NCBI GenBank assembly: GCA_030595255.1
Contig: JAUVDP010000009.1
Coordinates: 1 to 43,695 of the forward strand
Direction of reading: 5' to 3'
Length of the DNA: 43,695 nucleotides
From: Mycoplasmatota bacterium
GTDB lineage: Bacteria; Bacillota_I; Bacilli_A; Izemoplasmatales; Izemoplasmataceae
The position numbers were made by a program, and so were the translations under genes. The notes beneath the pieces are model-generated. The model saw only the letters and a list, made by a program, of their open reading frames with translations. It searched no databases and was not told the DNA's origin. Below, in pieces: positions 26,109 through 35,319 of this stretch (the first letter of the stretch is position 1; every line of letters starts with the position of its first letter).

Positions 26109-26609
26109 ATGAAAAGTAAAAAAACATATTTAACCAAAGTAATTTACTCCGTAATTATGGGAGTAGTTATGGGCTTCATTATTACAAGTGTATTTCTTGT
26201 GATAATAACAAATGTCGATAAGTACTTCTTTAATAGTTTTATTGGTCTTAGTGGAGATTGGTTATATTATCTTGGTACATTTATATTAGTTCCAATATTT
26301 GGAGCTATATATGTGTTTAACAAGAGAATAGTATTAGATAAAGGAATATTATTTTTAAGAGAAAATTCGTTTTCTTTTATCAAATCATCAATGGAAATAT
26401 CAACTATTAAGAGTATATCTTTACACGAACAACAAGGTAGAAAAAAAGTGAAAAAAGGAATTAAATTTGCGGATGGTGAAACAGCAATTATGGTTTTGAT
26501 TAAGCCATTTAAGGAAATAACTATTTCGTTATTACTTAAAGATATAATTAGTATTAATCCAGAGATTATTATTGATGATTATTATAAGAATATTATGAAG
26601 TTAAATTAA
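26109..26609 (+). CDS. Unknown two-helix membrane protein with a cytoplasmic PH-like tail
   Basis: A 166-residue protein I do not recognise. Two hydrophobic helices (about 10-34 and 48-68) precede a soluble domain of beta-strand character (RIVLDKGILFLRENSFSF and FADGETAIMVLIKPF), reminiscent of the bPH-like domain in small membrane proteins; that similarity is a guess. It has a perfect AGGAGG RBS 19 bases after ffh, so it is likely co-transcribed with ftsY-ylxM-ffh. It ends in a shared bidirectional terminator. A role in membrane protein handling is suggested only by position. Confidence 0.8.
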   Translation: MKSKKTYLTKVIYSVIMGVVMGFIITSVFLVIITNVDKYFFNSFIGLSGDWLYYLGTFILVPIFGAIYVFNKRIVLDKGILFLRENSFSFIKSSMEISTIKSISLHEQQGRKKVKKGIKFADGETAIMVLIKPFKEITISLLLKDIISINPEIIIDDYYKNIMKLN

Positions 26610-26640
26610 AAAGTATTGAACAATTTTGTTCAATACTTTT
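26609..26640. terminator. Bidirectional terminator between convergent genes
   Basis: A 14-bp perfect stem (aaaagtattgaaca / tgttcaatactttt) with loop attt lies between the plus-strand membrane protein and the minus-strand HAD gene. It overlaps both stop regions. Confidence 0.92.
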
Positions 26641-27448
26641 ATTTTAGATACTCTTTTAAAAACTTAACTAATCCATCTTCTTTATTTGTATAATCTAGTA
26701 TGACATCTGCGACTTCTTTTAATTCTTCATGTCCATTTTTCATTACTACTCCGAGTCCTGCATATTCAATCATTTCGATATCGTTATGTCCATCTCCAAA
26801 TGCAATGATATCTTCTTTTTTGAATCCTAAGTAATCTGCAACATACTTAAGTCCTCTACCTTTATTTGTTTGAGGAGTATAAAGTTCTATTATATAGCTG
26901 TATTCATTTCCCCAGTTTCTACAAAGCACTTGTCCTTTATAGTTTTCATTTACAAAATCTTCTATATGTTTTCCTTGTCCTTTATTCGCAATTATTATAA
27001 AGCCGTTTGTATCATTTCTAAGTGTATCTTTGAATTCTCCAACAAACAGTTGTGCACCATTAAATAAATGGAGTAAAGGTCTAATTTCTTCAGTATCATG
27101 GAGTAAGTATACATCATCTTTAACTTCTCCAAATGCATTTTCAATATATTGTTTCGTTTTATCGAAAATATCTAATACACATTTTTTATCAATAGTTAAA
27201 CTATATTCTGTAAAATTAGGATCATGTTTAGAAGTAACTAGTCCACCGTTATAATTAATGATAGGTGTATCTAGCTCTAGAAGTTTATGATATTCTTCAG
27301 AACTTCTAAATGGTCTTCCTGTAGCTATGACTAATTCATGACCTTGTTTTTTAATATTTAGTAAATAATCTATCGTTGGTTTTGTTAATGTTTCCCAATC
27401 GTAAAGTAAAGTACCATCTAAATCGAGAGATATTAAGTATTTTTTCAT
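26639..27448 (-). CDS. HAD-superfamily (Cof-type) sugar phosphatase
   Basis: A 269-residue Cof/YidA-type HAD phosphatase. Motif I is SLDLDGTLL (nucleophile D9, acid D11), motif II VIATGRPF and motif III/IV AFGDGHNDIEM; the cap domain lies between, as in the C2B class. Substrates of this class are sugar phosphates, pyridoxal phosphate or similar and cannot be told here. It has its own promoter (TTGTGA-17-TATAAT on minus, 27493-27465) and GAGGTGAT RBS. It is one of the few minus-strand genes in this window. Confidence 0.93.
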   Translation of the reverse strand: MKKYLISLDLDGTLLYDWETLTKPTIDYLLNIKKQGHELVIATGRPFRSSEEYHKLLELDTPIINYNGGLVTSKHDPNFTEYSLTIDKKCVLDIFDKTKQYIENAFGEVKDDVYLLHDTEEIRPLLHLFNGAQLFVGEFKDTLRNDTNGFIIIANKGQGKHIEDFVNENYKGQVLCRNWGNEYSYIIELYTPQTNKGRGLKYVADYLGFKKEDIIAFGDGHNDIEMIEYAGLGVVMKNGHEELKEVADVILDYTNKEDGLVKFLKEYLK

Positions 27449-27464
27449 ATAATCACCTCGCTAT

Positions 27465-27517
27465 ATTATATATCATACATAATATATTCACAATATATAT
27501 ATTAAATATGTTATAAT
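27465..27517. promoter_or_regulatory. Divergent promoters between the HAD gene and the 27544 gene
   Basis: On minus, TTGTGA (27493-27488), 17 bases, TATAAT (27470-27465) serves the HAD gene. On plus, TG-t-TATAAT (27509-27517) serves the 27544 gene. The elements overlap within 53 bases, so they may interfere. Confidence 0.7.
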
Positions 27518-27543
27518 ATTTATTAAGTTAGGAGAGGGTATTG

Positions 27544-28293
27544 ATGTTTGAAATATCTTTTGGTGGATTTATTAATTTCTTTGTAGGTATGGCCACGGGT
27601 ATGGTTGCATTTGCTGCAATTTATATCTATTTATTAGTCAGGGGTAAAAATATAAATATTGACGACATTAAACGTCCTAATGTTGATGTTAATGAAGAAG
27701 AATTAAAAATCATGATTATAGATAAACAAAAAAAGTTTAAAAGAAATAAGAAACTTGGTAACCAAAATATTGCGAAATTAACATTTGAATTGAGTTATGA
27801 GCTTCTAGAAGAGATTTCTAAGTATTTCTTTCCGGATTCAAAGTATCCAATGCTTGAGTTAAGTGTTAACGAATTACTTAACCTAAATCATTATATTACT
27901 AATAGGTTAGATGATATTTTGGATAAACCAATTTTAAAGAATACAAAGAACTTACAAATAACAAAGATTATGAGTATGTATGATAAGAAAAAAGCTATTG
28001 AACGAAACAAATTAGTTAAAGCAGCGAAGAAATACAAAGTTGTTAAGATTGCTAAATATGGTGCTGCAGCAATTAATGTATTTAATCCTGTTTTTTGGTT
28101 TAGAAAGTTAGTTATTAATACAAGTGTTGACGTAATGACTAGAAAAGTATGTTTAGTTGTTATTGGAATAGTTGGAGAAGAAACTACTAAAGTATATAGT
28201 AAAAAACTATTTGATGTACCTGTTGAGTTAAATGTAGTAGAACAAGAGATGCTTTCACTGTTAGAAGAAGGAGTGGAAGAAGAAATTGAATAA
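27544..28293 (+). CDS. Unknown protein with an N-terminal membrane anchor
   Basis: A 249-residue protein of unrecognised family. One N-terminal helix (about 8-32) is followed by a charged soluble region (Lys-rich, 50-175), a moderately hydrophobic patch (KYGAAAINVFNPVFWF and VCLVVIGIVGEE, about 178-218) and an acidic tail. The patch could dip into the membrane. I start at ATG 27544 because AGGAGAGGG (27530-27538) is correctly spaced; a TTG at 27541 is adjacent. The thioredoxin-like gene overlaps its end, and the row continues into ftsK. Confidence 0.75.
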   Translation: MFEISFGGFINFFVGMATGMVAFAAIYIYLLVRGKNINIDDIKRPNVDVNEEELKIMIIDKQKKFKRNKKLGNQNIAKLTFELSYELLEEISKYFFPDSKYPMLELSVNELLNLNHYITNRLDDILDKPILKNTKNLQITKIMSMYDKKKAIERNKLVKAAKKYKVVKIAKYGAAAINVFNPVFWFRKLVINTSVDVMTRKVCLVVIGIVGEETTKVYSKKLFDVPVELNVVEQEMLSLLEEGVEEEIE

Positions 28294-28606
28294 AATTAAA
28301 AGTTTGAAAGAATATTATGAAGTTATTGAAAATAATGATAAAGTAATAATTTATTGGTATACTAGATGGTGTCCTGATTGTTTTGCAATGAAGGCTGTTT
28401 TACCGAGATTAGAAAAAGATTTTGTTGATTATAAATTCTTTTCAGTAAACAGAGATATGGATATAGAGTTATCTAAACATTTAAATATATTTGGAATTCC
28501 AAGTTTTTTAATTTATCATATGGGTGATGAAATAGATAGATTTGTAGATAAAAGAAGAAAGTCGTATATACAAGTTAAAGATTTTATCACTAAGGCTATA
28601 AAATAA
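28286..28606 (+). CDS. Thioredoxin-like protein (YtpP-like)
   Basis: A 106-residue thioredoxin fold with active-site WCPDC (C29, C32) in WYTRWCPDCFAMK and the cis-Pro region FGIPSFLIYH. CPDC differs from the CGPC of TrxA and suggests a specialised redox role. The start is a TTG at 28286, overlapping the upstream stop by 8 bases, with AAGGAG at 28268-28273. In Bacillus subtilis a thioredoxin-like gene, ytpP, lies near the soluble FtsK gene sftA (ytpS); the same pairing here supports that identity. Confidence 0.86.
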   Translation: MNKIKSLKEYYEVIENNDKVIIYWYTRWCPDCFAMKAVLPRLEKDFVDYKFFSVNRDMDIELSKHLNIFGIPSFLIYHMGDEIDRFVDKRRKSYIQVKDFITKAIK

Positions 28607-28620
28607 CGAGGAGTGATTGG

Positions 28621-30585
28621 ATGTTTTTTAAGAAAAAAAGAAGTATTGAAGCTGTTACAAATAGAACTGACGATACAGTTCCTTTTGTTGTGCCACAAAT
28701 AAAAACTAAAGAAGAAAAATCCGGATATAAAGCAAATAGATTTGTATCTCCAATTTTTGGAACTAAGGTTAAAGATGAAGTTGTAATTCCAACTCCTTAT
28801 TCAAGAACTGGGGATTTAGATAGACAACTTGATTCTTTTAGAACTAAGAAGAAGTTAACTAAAGAGGATATGAAAAGAAAATATGGTAGTGAATATCCTG
28901 AGTTTGATTTAATTAGTGGTAATAATTTAGAAGAAGCAATGGAAAAACAAAATGGTAGAAATAAAGAAACTCCGAAGTATGAAAGCTATGATAAGTTTGA
29001 AGAGAGAATCGAAGAAACAAAACCGATAGAAGTTATTGAAGATGATTATAAAGAAGTAAGTAATAAAAATAAAACTAGTATTAGTGATTTCTTTAATATT
29101 AAACCTGAAGTAAAGCCAGTTAAAAAAGAAGTAAAAAGAGTAGAAAAAGTTTCAATGAATAAGTTTAATAAAGAATATCGTTTACCACCATTTTCACTAT
29201 TAACTAAACCAGTTAAAAAGCCTAGTGATAGTGGTGAATGGATAAACAAACAAATTGAAGCATTAAATAAAACATTTAAAGATATGAGTGTTGGTGCTCA
29301 TGTATATACACATACAAAAGGTCCTACTGTAACTAGGTATGAGATTATTTTAGATAGTGGAGTAAACGTAAGAAAGATAACTAGTATTAGTGATAATATT
29401 AAAATGGCTTTAGCCGCAAAAGAAATTAGAATAGAAGCTCCTATCCCTGGGAAAAGTACTGTAGGGATTGAGGTTCCTAATGAGATAGCTGAGATTGTTC
29501 ATTTTATAGATATTGTTAATCAAGATAAATTTATTAATTCAAGTGATGCACTTAATATAGCGATAGGATTAGATATAGATGGTAAAGGTGTTTATACATC
29601 AATAGTTAAAATGCCTCATGGACTTGTAGCTGGAGCTACAGGTAGTGGTAAAAGTGTTTGTATTAATACAATTCTTATGAGTTTACTATTCAAATATTCT
29701 CCAGATCATTTAAAGTTAATGTTAATTGATCCTAAGATGGTTGAATTATCAGCATATAATGAATTACCACATCTATTAACTCCTGTTATAACTGATGCGA
29801 AAATTGCAACAGCGGGATTAAAGTGGGCAGTAGAAGAGATGGAAAGTAGATTTGTTACTTTCAGCAATGAAAGGGTAAAGGATATAGTATCTTATAATGA
29901 TAAAGTAAGCCGTGAAGGATTACTTGAAATTATGCCGTATATCGTTATTGTTGTAGATGAGTTGGCTGACTTAATGATGATTGCTTCATCAAGTGTTGAA
30001 TCATCTATCATGAGATTAACTCAAAAAGCTAGAGCTTGTGGTATCCATTTAATTATTGCTACTCAAAGACCTTCAACTGATGTTGTTAAAGGTACAATTA
30101 AATCGAATATACCTACAAGAATTGCTTTTAGTGTTTCTAGTTATGTTGATTCAATGACTATTATTGATAGTGCTGGAGCAGATAAGTTACTTGGTAGAGG
30201 GGATATGCTTTTTGCTGAAAGTGGAAAACCACAAATACGTGTACAAGGAGCCTATATTTCTGATATAGAAATTCAAAATGTTAATGAGTTTATTAGAAGA
30301 CAAAGATCAAATGAGTATTTCTTTGATCAAGAAAAACTTGTGAATAAAGCAGCATCTTCATCTCAATATGATGAATTGTTTGCTGAAGTTGCAAGATATG
30401 TTGTTATGAAAAAAGAAGCTTCAATTAATAAAATAAGCAAAGAATTTAGAGTTGGATTTAATCGTGCACAAAAAATAGTTGAGATGCTTTCTGAAATGGG
30501 TATAGTTTCTGATAATGTAGGATCTAAAGCTAGAAGTGTATTAGTAACTGAGACAGAACTGGATGAATTACTCTCTCGTAAGTAG
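28621..30585 (+). CDS. sftA: FtsK/SpoIIIE DNA translocase without membrane helices (SftA-like)
   Basis: A 654-residue DNA pump. The first 200 residues are hydrophilic, charged and without any transmembrane segment, as in SftA rather than FtsK or SpoIIIE. The motor has Walker A GATGSGKSVC (338-347, K344), Walker B IVIVVDELADLMM and ATQRPSTDVVKG. The C-terminal gamma winged helix (about 590-650, with SINKISKEFRVGFNRAQKIVE) reads skewed DNA guide motifs. It moves trapped chromosome away from the closing septum. The RBS CGAGGAGTGAT is strong. It continues directly into lepB. Confidence 0.93.
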   Translation: MFFKKKRSIEAVTNRTDDTVPFVVPQIKTKEEKSGYKANRFVSPIFGTKVKDEVVIPTPYSRTGDLDRQLDSFRTKKKLTKEDMKRKYGSEYPEFDLISGNNLEEAMEKQNGRNKETPKYESYDKFEERIEETKPIEVIEDDYKEVSNKNKTSISDFFNIKPEVKPVKKEVKRVEKVSMNKFNKEYRLPPFSLLTKPVKKPSDSGEWINKQIEALNKTFKDMSVGAHVYTHTKGPTVTRYEIILDSGVNVRKITSISDNIKMALAAKEIRIEAPIPGKSTVGIEVPNEIAEIVHFIDIVNQDKFINSSDALNIAIGLDIDGKGVYTSIVKMPHGLVAGATGSGKSVCINTILMSLLFKYSPDHLKLMLIDPKMVELSAYNELPHLLTPVITDAKIATAGLKWAVEEMESRFVTFSNERVKDIVSYNDKVSREGLLEIMPYIVIVVDELADLMMIASSSVESSIMRLTQKARACGIHLIIATQRPSTDVVKGTIKSNIPTRIAFSVSSYVDSMTIIDSAGADKLLGRGDMLFAESGKPQIRVQGAYISDIEIQNVNEFIRRQRSNEYFFDQEKLVNKAASSSQYDELFAEVARYVVMKKEASINKISKEFRVGFNRAQKIVEMLSEMGIVSDNVGSKARSVLVTETELDELLSRK

Positions 30586-30594
30586 GTGACCAAT

Positions 30595-31437
30595 ATGTTT
30601 GATGAATTAGAAGAAACTGAAGTTGTAGAAGAAACTGATATTATAGAAGAAGAAATAATAGAGACAGATTATACTGATCAAACTTTAAGAATTAAAGGGA
30701 AAATGATTAGAAAAATCAAGGTTGTTTTTGTTAGTTCTATTCTTGTGTTTATTACATCTCTTACAGATAAACATGATGATTTTGATGTTGTATTAAAATC
30801 AGATTTATTTTTATTCTTGATTTTTATGACTATCTTTGTATCACTAATAATATTAGTATTTACATTTAGAACTAAAGATAATTATAATGATGAAAAAATA
30901 TATAAAGTACATAAAGGATTATTAGATGTATATGACCTACTAAGTATTGTTCCTGTATTTATGTTAGTTATTACTTTATCTAATGTGTTCTTTGTCTCTC
31001 CATCTTTTATTGATGGAGCCAGTATGGAACCAAATTACTATGATGGTGAGGATATATTATTTTGGCATTTAAATGTTGAATATGAAAGATATGATGTTGT
31101 TATTCTTAAAGCTCCAAGTGGAAGTTATTGGATAAAAAGAATAATAGGATTGCCTGGAGATACAGTTACTTTAGATCAAGGAGTTGTATATATTAATGGT
31201 GAAATAATTAACCAAGACTTCTTGAAGGATGAAAATGGGTCAATTGATAGTGAAACGATATGTAGAGTGGGAAATTCAAATTATTGTGTGTTTGATGTTC
31301 CTGAAGGAGAATACTTTGTATTAGGAGATAACCGTAGTGTAAGCGATGATTCAAGATCAACTTCATTAGGTTATGTAAGTACTGAACAGCTGTTTGGTAA
31401 AGTAATATTTAAGTTTAATAATTTTTTGAGAGATTAA
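30595..31437 (+). CDS. lepB: Type I signal peptidase with extended N-terminus
   Basis: A 280-residue signal peptidase. The catalytic Ser is S143 (DGASMEPNY) and the general base Lys is K181 (SYWIKRIIGLPGD); the GDNRSVSDDSR box closes the site. The N-terminus is unusual: about 28 very acidic residues (EELEETEVVEETD type) and two extra hydrophobic helices (about 43-60 and 75-97) before the normal anchor at 117-136. Bacillus SipS has about 184 residues and one anchor. The start at 30595 has AGGTGA; GTG 30586 is in the RBS. It removes signal peptides on the outer face of the membrane. Confidence 0.93.
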   Translation: MFDELEETEVVEETDIIEEEIIETDYTDQTLRIKGKMIRKIKVVFVSSILVFITSLTDKHDDFDVVLKSDLFLFLIFMTIFVSLIILVFTFRTKDNYNDEKIYKVHKGLLDVYDLLSIVPVFMLVITLSNVFFVSPSFIDGASMEPNYYDGEDILFWHLNVEYERYDVVILKAPSGSYWIKRIIGLPGDTVTLDQGVVYINGEIINQDFLKDENGSIDSETICRVGNSNYCVFDVPEGEYFVLGDNRSVSDDSRSTSLGYVSTEQLFGKVIFKFNNFLRD

Positions 31438-31456
31438 GATTTATAGAGGTGTTAAT

Positions 31457-32314
31457 ATGAAACAAATTCAATGGTATCCTGGTCATATGGCCAAAACTAA
31501 AAAGGAAATAAAAGAAAAAACTAAAATGGTAGATGTTGTGTTGGAATTATTAGACGCAAGAATACCATTTTCTTCACAGAACCCTGTTATTCAGCAACTT
31601 ACTGAACGTAAACCAAGAATTATTTTATTGAATAAAGCTGATTTATCTGATCAAGTTGAATTAAATAAATGGGTTAAATACTTTGAAGATAAAGGATTTA
31701 AAACTTTAAAGATAAATGCGTTATCTGGTAAAGGTGTAGATAAGATTTTACCTCTTCTTAGAACAATGATGGTTGATATAGTGGAAAGAGAAAAAGCTAG
31801 GGGTAGAAAAGAAAGACCTATAAGAACAATGATTTTAGGTATTCCTAATGTTGGTAAATCTACTTTAATAAATAGTTTAGCTAAAAAGAAAAAGCTAGTA
31901 GCTCAGGATAGACCCGGAGTTACTAAAAAGACTCAGTATATTAGAGTTGGTCAAGACTTAGAACTTTTAGATACTCCTGGTATTTTATGGCCTAAGTTTG
32001 ATGACGAAGATGTTGCATACAGACTTGCTTTAACTGGAGCAATTAAAGATGATATATTACCAATTGATGAAATTGTTATTTATGGATTTAAGTTTTTAAA
32101 TAAGTTTTATTTAAGAAAATTTGAAGAGAGATACAATATAGAAGTTGATATTGAAAATATTCTTGAAATATACGATAATATTGGAATAAAACGTGGGTGT
32201 TTATTACCTGGTAAAGTAATTGATTATGATAGAGTAAATGATTTATTCTTATACGATTTTAGACATCAAAAATTTGGAAAGATTATACTAGATAGAGTTA
32301 GTGAACATGTATAA
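31457..32314 (+). CDS. rbgA: Ribosome biogenesis GTPase RbgA (YlqF)
   Basis: A 285-residue circularly permuted GTPase needed late in 50S assembly. The order of motifs shows the permutation: G4 (NKAD) comes first, then G1 GIPNVGKSTL and G3 DTPGI. The N-terminus QWYPGHMAKTKKEI is the family hallmark, and a C-terminal ANTAR-like helical domain follows. The RBS AGAGGTG is fair. It overlaps rnhB, as in Bacillus, where rbgA (ylqF) precedes rnhB. Confidence 0.97.
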   Translation: MKQIQWYPGHMAKTKKEIKEKTKMVDVVLELLDARIPFSSQNPVIQQLTERKPRIILLNKADLSDQVELNKWVKYFEDKGFKTLKINALSGKGVDKILPLLRTMMVDIVEREKARGRKERPIRTMILGIPNVGKSTLINSLAKKKKLVAQDRPGVTKKTQYIRVGQDLELLDTPGILWPKFDDEDVAYRLALTGAIKDDILPIDEIVIYGFKFLNKFYLRKFEERYNIEVDIENILEIYDNIGIKRGCLLPGKVIDYDRVNDLFLYDFRHQKFGKIILDRVSEHV

Positions 32315-32927
32315 TTTTGAAAAAGAGCTCTTAGATAAAGGTCATTTATATATAGCTGGATGTGACGAAGTAGGTAGAGGACCTTTGGCAGGTCCTGTTG
32401 TTGCAGCTGCAGTTATATTAAACCCAGATATAACTATTGAAGGGCTAGATGATTCTAAGAAACTTACTGAGAAGAAACGAAATGCTTTAGATATTGAGAT
32501 AAAAAAGAATGCTTTAGCTTATAAAATTGTATATATTTATCCAAAAGAAATTGACAAGATAAATATTTATCAAGCATCTAAGAAAGCAATGATAGAGGCT
32601 ATTAAAGGACTTAATCCTTTACCTAGTTTTGTCTTGAGTGACGCAATGCCACTTAAAGAACTAGGAATCCCTTTTGAAAGTATTATTAAGGGAGACTCTA
32701 AAAGTGCGACTATAGCTGCGGCATCAATTATTGCTAAAGTTGAAAGAGATAATTATATGGTAAAAATGAGTAAAAAATATCCTGAATATGGATTTGAAAA
32801 ACATAAAGGATATCCTACTAAACAACATGTTGCAGCACTAAATAAATATGGAGTATTAGATATTCATAGAACTACTTATAAACCAGTCGCAGATGTTATT
32901 AATAAGCAATTCAAATTAGATATATAA
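32307..32927 (+). CDS. rnhB: Ribonuclease HII
   Basis: A 206-residue type 2 RNase H that cuts RNA in DNA hybrids and single ribonucleotides. Catalytic residues lie in GCDEVGRGPLAGPV (D20, E21) with further acids in VLSDAMP and KVERDNY. Helix EKHKGYPTKQH is typical. I choose ATG 32307 (8-base overlap with rbgA); a GTG at 32301 gives two extra residues and neither has a clear RBS, so coupling to rbgA translation is likely. Confidence 0.95.
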   Translation: MYNFEKELLDKGHLYIAGCDEVGRGPLAGPVVAAAVILNPDITIEGLDDSKKLTEKKRNALDIEIKKNALAYKIVYIYPKEIDKINIYQASKKAMIEAIKGLNPLPSFVLSDAMPLKELGIPFESIIKGDSKSATIAAASIIAKVERDNYMVKMSKKYPEYGFEKHKGYPTKQHVAALNKYGVLDIHRTTYKPVADVINKQFKLDI

Positions 32928-32956
32928 AAAAACAACGAATTTTTCGTTGTTTTTTT
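32926..32956. terminator. Bidirectional terminator between rnhB and the ABC gene
   Basis: A long stem (aaaaaaacaacga / tcgttgttttttt) with a short T loop lies between the convergent genes and provides T runs on both strands. Confidence 0.92.
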
Positions 32957-34673
32957 ATATTTCGAGGCTTGCGTTATATAGTTTTGAATAATATCCATCT
33001 TGTGCAATTAACTCTTTATGTGTTCCTCTTTCATTAATTCCAGTTTCATTAAGAACAAGAATTTCATCAGAATTAGAAATTGTTGATAATCTATGAGCTA
33101 TTACTAATGTAGTTCTACCTTCGCTTAGTTCATCTAAAGCTTTTTGAATTAGTTTTTCTGTGACATTATCTAAACTTGAAGTTGCTTCATCGAGTATTAA
33201 TACAGGTGGATTTTTTAAGAATACACGCGCAATACTTACACGTTGTTTTTGTCCTCCAGATAATTTAACTCCACGTTCTCCAACTAGTGTTTCATATTGT
33301 TCAGGTAATGACATTATGAAATTATGAATGTTAGCTTTTTTAGCTGCGTCAATTACTCGTTCAAATGTAGCTTCAGGGGCTCCATAAAGAATGTTATCTT
33401 TGATACTTCCGTAGAAGATATAAACGTCTTGTTGAACGTGTCCTATGTGAGATCTTAAAGAATATATATCAAAGTCTTTTACGTTTATACCATCAATTAG
33501 AATTTCACCGGTATTAACATCATAGAATCTAGGTATCAGTTTAGATATAGTACTTTTACCTACTCCTGTTTCACCAACTAAAGCTATCTTTTTACCCGGT
33601 TCAATAACTACATTAAAATTATGTAGTACATCTTCACGTGATGTTTCATATTGGAAGTTTACATTTTTGAATTCTATTTTACCTGCGGAACCATTTAGAA
33701 ATAATGGATCTTTTGGAGAAGTAATTTTTGGTTTCATTGTAATGATTTTATAAAATTTCTCGTATCCACTCCAACCTTTTTGAACTTGTTCGATAGTACC
33801 AATTAAAGTTCTTATTGGTTGAATTAAATAAGCTATAAACATGAAGTATGCGACGTATTCACCTGGTGTAATTTGACCTTCAATAATGAAGTATCCACCA
33901 AATACTAATACAACAACATAGATTAAATCTATTAGTAGATTAGTTCCGGCACTAAAGATACCCATTTGCTTATAAAACTCGTTGTAGCTATCTTGATAAC
34001 GATATGTTACTCTACTAAATTTTTGGATTTCAAAATCTTCATTAGTGAAAGCTTTAGTTAATCTTATTCCACCTATTGAGTTTTCTACTTCACTATTTAT
34101 TTCTTCATGAGTAGCTCTTGTTCTACGTGATGCATTCATCATTTTCTTTCTTCTAAAGGCACTAAAGAACACTAAGAATACTAAGAATACAAATACGATC
34201 AAAGTAAACTGTACATGAATAAATATTAAAATTGAAAAACTACCAATAATCATGATAGTTGAAACAAATATATTTTCTGGAGTATGATGAGCCATTTCAG
34301 ATATATCTCTTAAATGTCCTACGATGTAAGTCATGATAGATCCAGTTTTATGATCATCAAAATAATCACTATCTAATGTCTGAATTTTTTTGAATAAGTC
34401 AATACGCATATCTCTTTCGATTCTTGTACCCATTACGTGTCCGTAATAGTTAACAAAGAAGTTACAACCCATTCTTATAAAATAGAGACCTACAAGTATT
34501 GCTCCCCAAATAATTATTAAATCAAGTTTATCGTTTGGTATATAGTCATCAATAAAGCTTGATGTAATTACTGGGAATAGTAGATTTAAGCCGCTCATAA
34601 TTGTGGCAGCGAGCAAATCTAAATAGAACAGAAGTTGATGGTTTTTGTAATATCTAATAAATGTTTTTAACAT
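32955..34673 (-). CDS. ABC exporter half-transporter (permease fused to ATPase)
   Basis: A 572-residue MsbA/multidrug-type half-exporter that works as a dimer. Six helices occupy about 17-300 (SGLNLLFPVITSSFIDDYIP early). The ATPase has Walker A GETGVGKST, Q-loop HVQQD, signature LSGGQKQR, Walker B VLILDEATSSLD and the H-loop VIAHRLS. Substrate is unknown; drugs, lipids or peptides are possible, and it may homodimerise since no partner is adjacent. It has an extended -10 on minus (34703-34695) and a GAGGTGAT RBS, and lies divergent to the Sua5 gene. Confidence 0.95.
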   Translation of the reverse strand: MLKTFIRYYKNHQLLFYLDLLAATIMSGLNLLFPVITSSFIDDYIPNDKLDLIIIWGAILVGLYFIRMGCNFFVNYYGHVMGTRIERDMRIDLFKKIQTLDSDYFDDHKTGSIMTYIVGHLRDISEMAHHTPENIFVSTIMIIGSFSILIFIHVQFTLIVFVFLVFLVFFSAFRRKKMMNASRRTRATHEEINSEVENSIGGIRLTKAFTNEDFEIQKFSRVTYRYQDSYNEFYKQMGIFSAGTNLLIDLIYVVVLVFGGYFIIEGQITPGEYVAYFMFIAYLIQPIRTLIGTIEQVQKGWSGYEKFYKIITMKPKITSPKDPLFLNGSAGKIEFKNVNFQYETSREDVLHNFNVVIEPGKKIALVGETGVGKSTISKLIPRFYDVNTGEILIDGINVKDFDIYSLRSHIGHVQQDVYIFYGSIKDNILYGAPEATFERVIDAAKKANIHNFIMSLPEQYETLVGERGVKLSGGQKQRVSIARVFLKNPPVLILDEATSSLDNVTEKLIQKALDELSEGRTTLVIAHRLSTISNSDEILVLNETGINERGTHKELIAQDGYYSKLYNASLEI

Positions 34674-34694
34674 AATTAATCACCTCATAGGAGC

Positions 34695-34746
34695 ATTATA
34701 TCACATGTAAAAAATTTCTATTATCTTTTTGCAAATATGTTATAAT
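34695..34746. promoter_or_regulatory. Divergent extended -10 promoters between the ABC gene and ywlC
   Basis: On minus, TG-a-TATAAT (34703-34695) serves the ABC exporter. On plus, TG-t-TATAAT (34738-34746) serves ywlC. Neither has a strong -35; TG extensions are common in this genome. Confidence 0.6.
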
Positions 34747-34761
34747 ATTTATGGTGATTAG

Positions 34762-35319
34762 ATGATAATTGATGTTAAAGATTTGTTAAAAATTAATTTG
34801 AAAGATGAAGTTATAGTATTTGAAACTGATACTGTTTATGGTATTGGTTGTTTAATAGATAGTGAAATCGGAATTAATAAAATATATGAAATTAAAAAAA
34901 GAGAAGATAAAAAGCCTTTAGCTGTACTATGTGCAAGTAATGAACAAGTAAAAAAATTAGTTAAAGATTTTGAATTAAATAGTTATTTAGCTGATAAGTA
35001 TTGGCCGGGTGCTTTAACTTTAATTTTTAACAAAACTAGTATTATAAGTGATTCAATTACTTCAGGATTTAATACGGTTGGTGTTAGAATTCCTAACAAT
35101 AAAATCGCTTTGGAAATCTTAGAAAAGTATGGTCCAATGGCTGTTACAAGTTTGAATATTTCTACTGAACCAGCAGTATTAAAATTTGAAGAAACATTAG
35201 CTTTTTTAGATAGTGTAGATTACATTGTAAAAGGTAAAGATTTGTCATCAATTAGTTCAACAGTTTATGACTGTGTGAACAATAAGGTTTTAAGACAGGG
35301 AGAAATTGAAATAGGCTAG
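34762..35319 (+). CDS. ywlC: L-threonylcarbamoyl-AMP synthase, YrdC/Sua5 family
   Basis: A 185-residue YrdC domain that forms threonylcarbamoyl-AMP for t6A37 of tRNA. Motifs are FETDTVYGIGC, KKREDKKPLAVLC and STVYDC near the end. It has only the YrdC domain and lacks the C-terminal Sua5 domain found in the 340-residue Bacillus YwlC, so TsaC/YrdC type is the better label. The RBS GGTGATTAG is modest. In Bacillus the gene lies upstream of rpiB (ywlF) and upp; the same order is kept here. Confidence 0.93.
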   Translation: MIIDVKDLLKINLKDEVIVFETDTVYGIGCLIDSEIGINKIYEIKKREDKKPLAVLCASNEQVKKLVKDFELNSYLADKYWPGALTLIFNKTSIISDSITSGFNTVGVRIPNNKIALEILEKYGPMAVTSLNISTEPAVLKFEETLAFLDSVDYIVKGKDLSSISSTVYDCVNNKVLRQGEIEIG

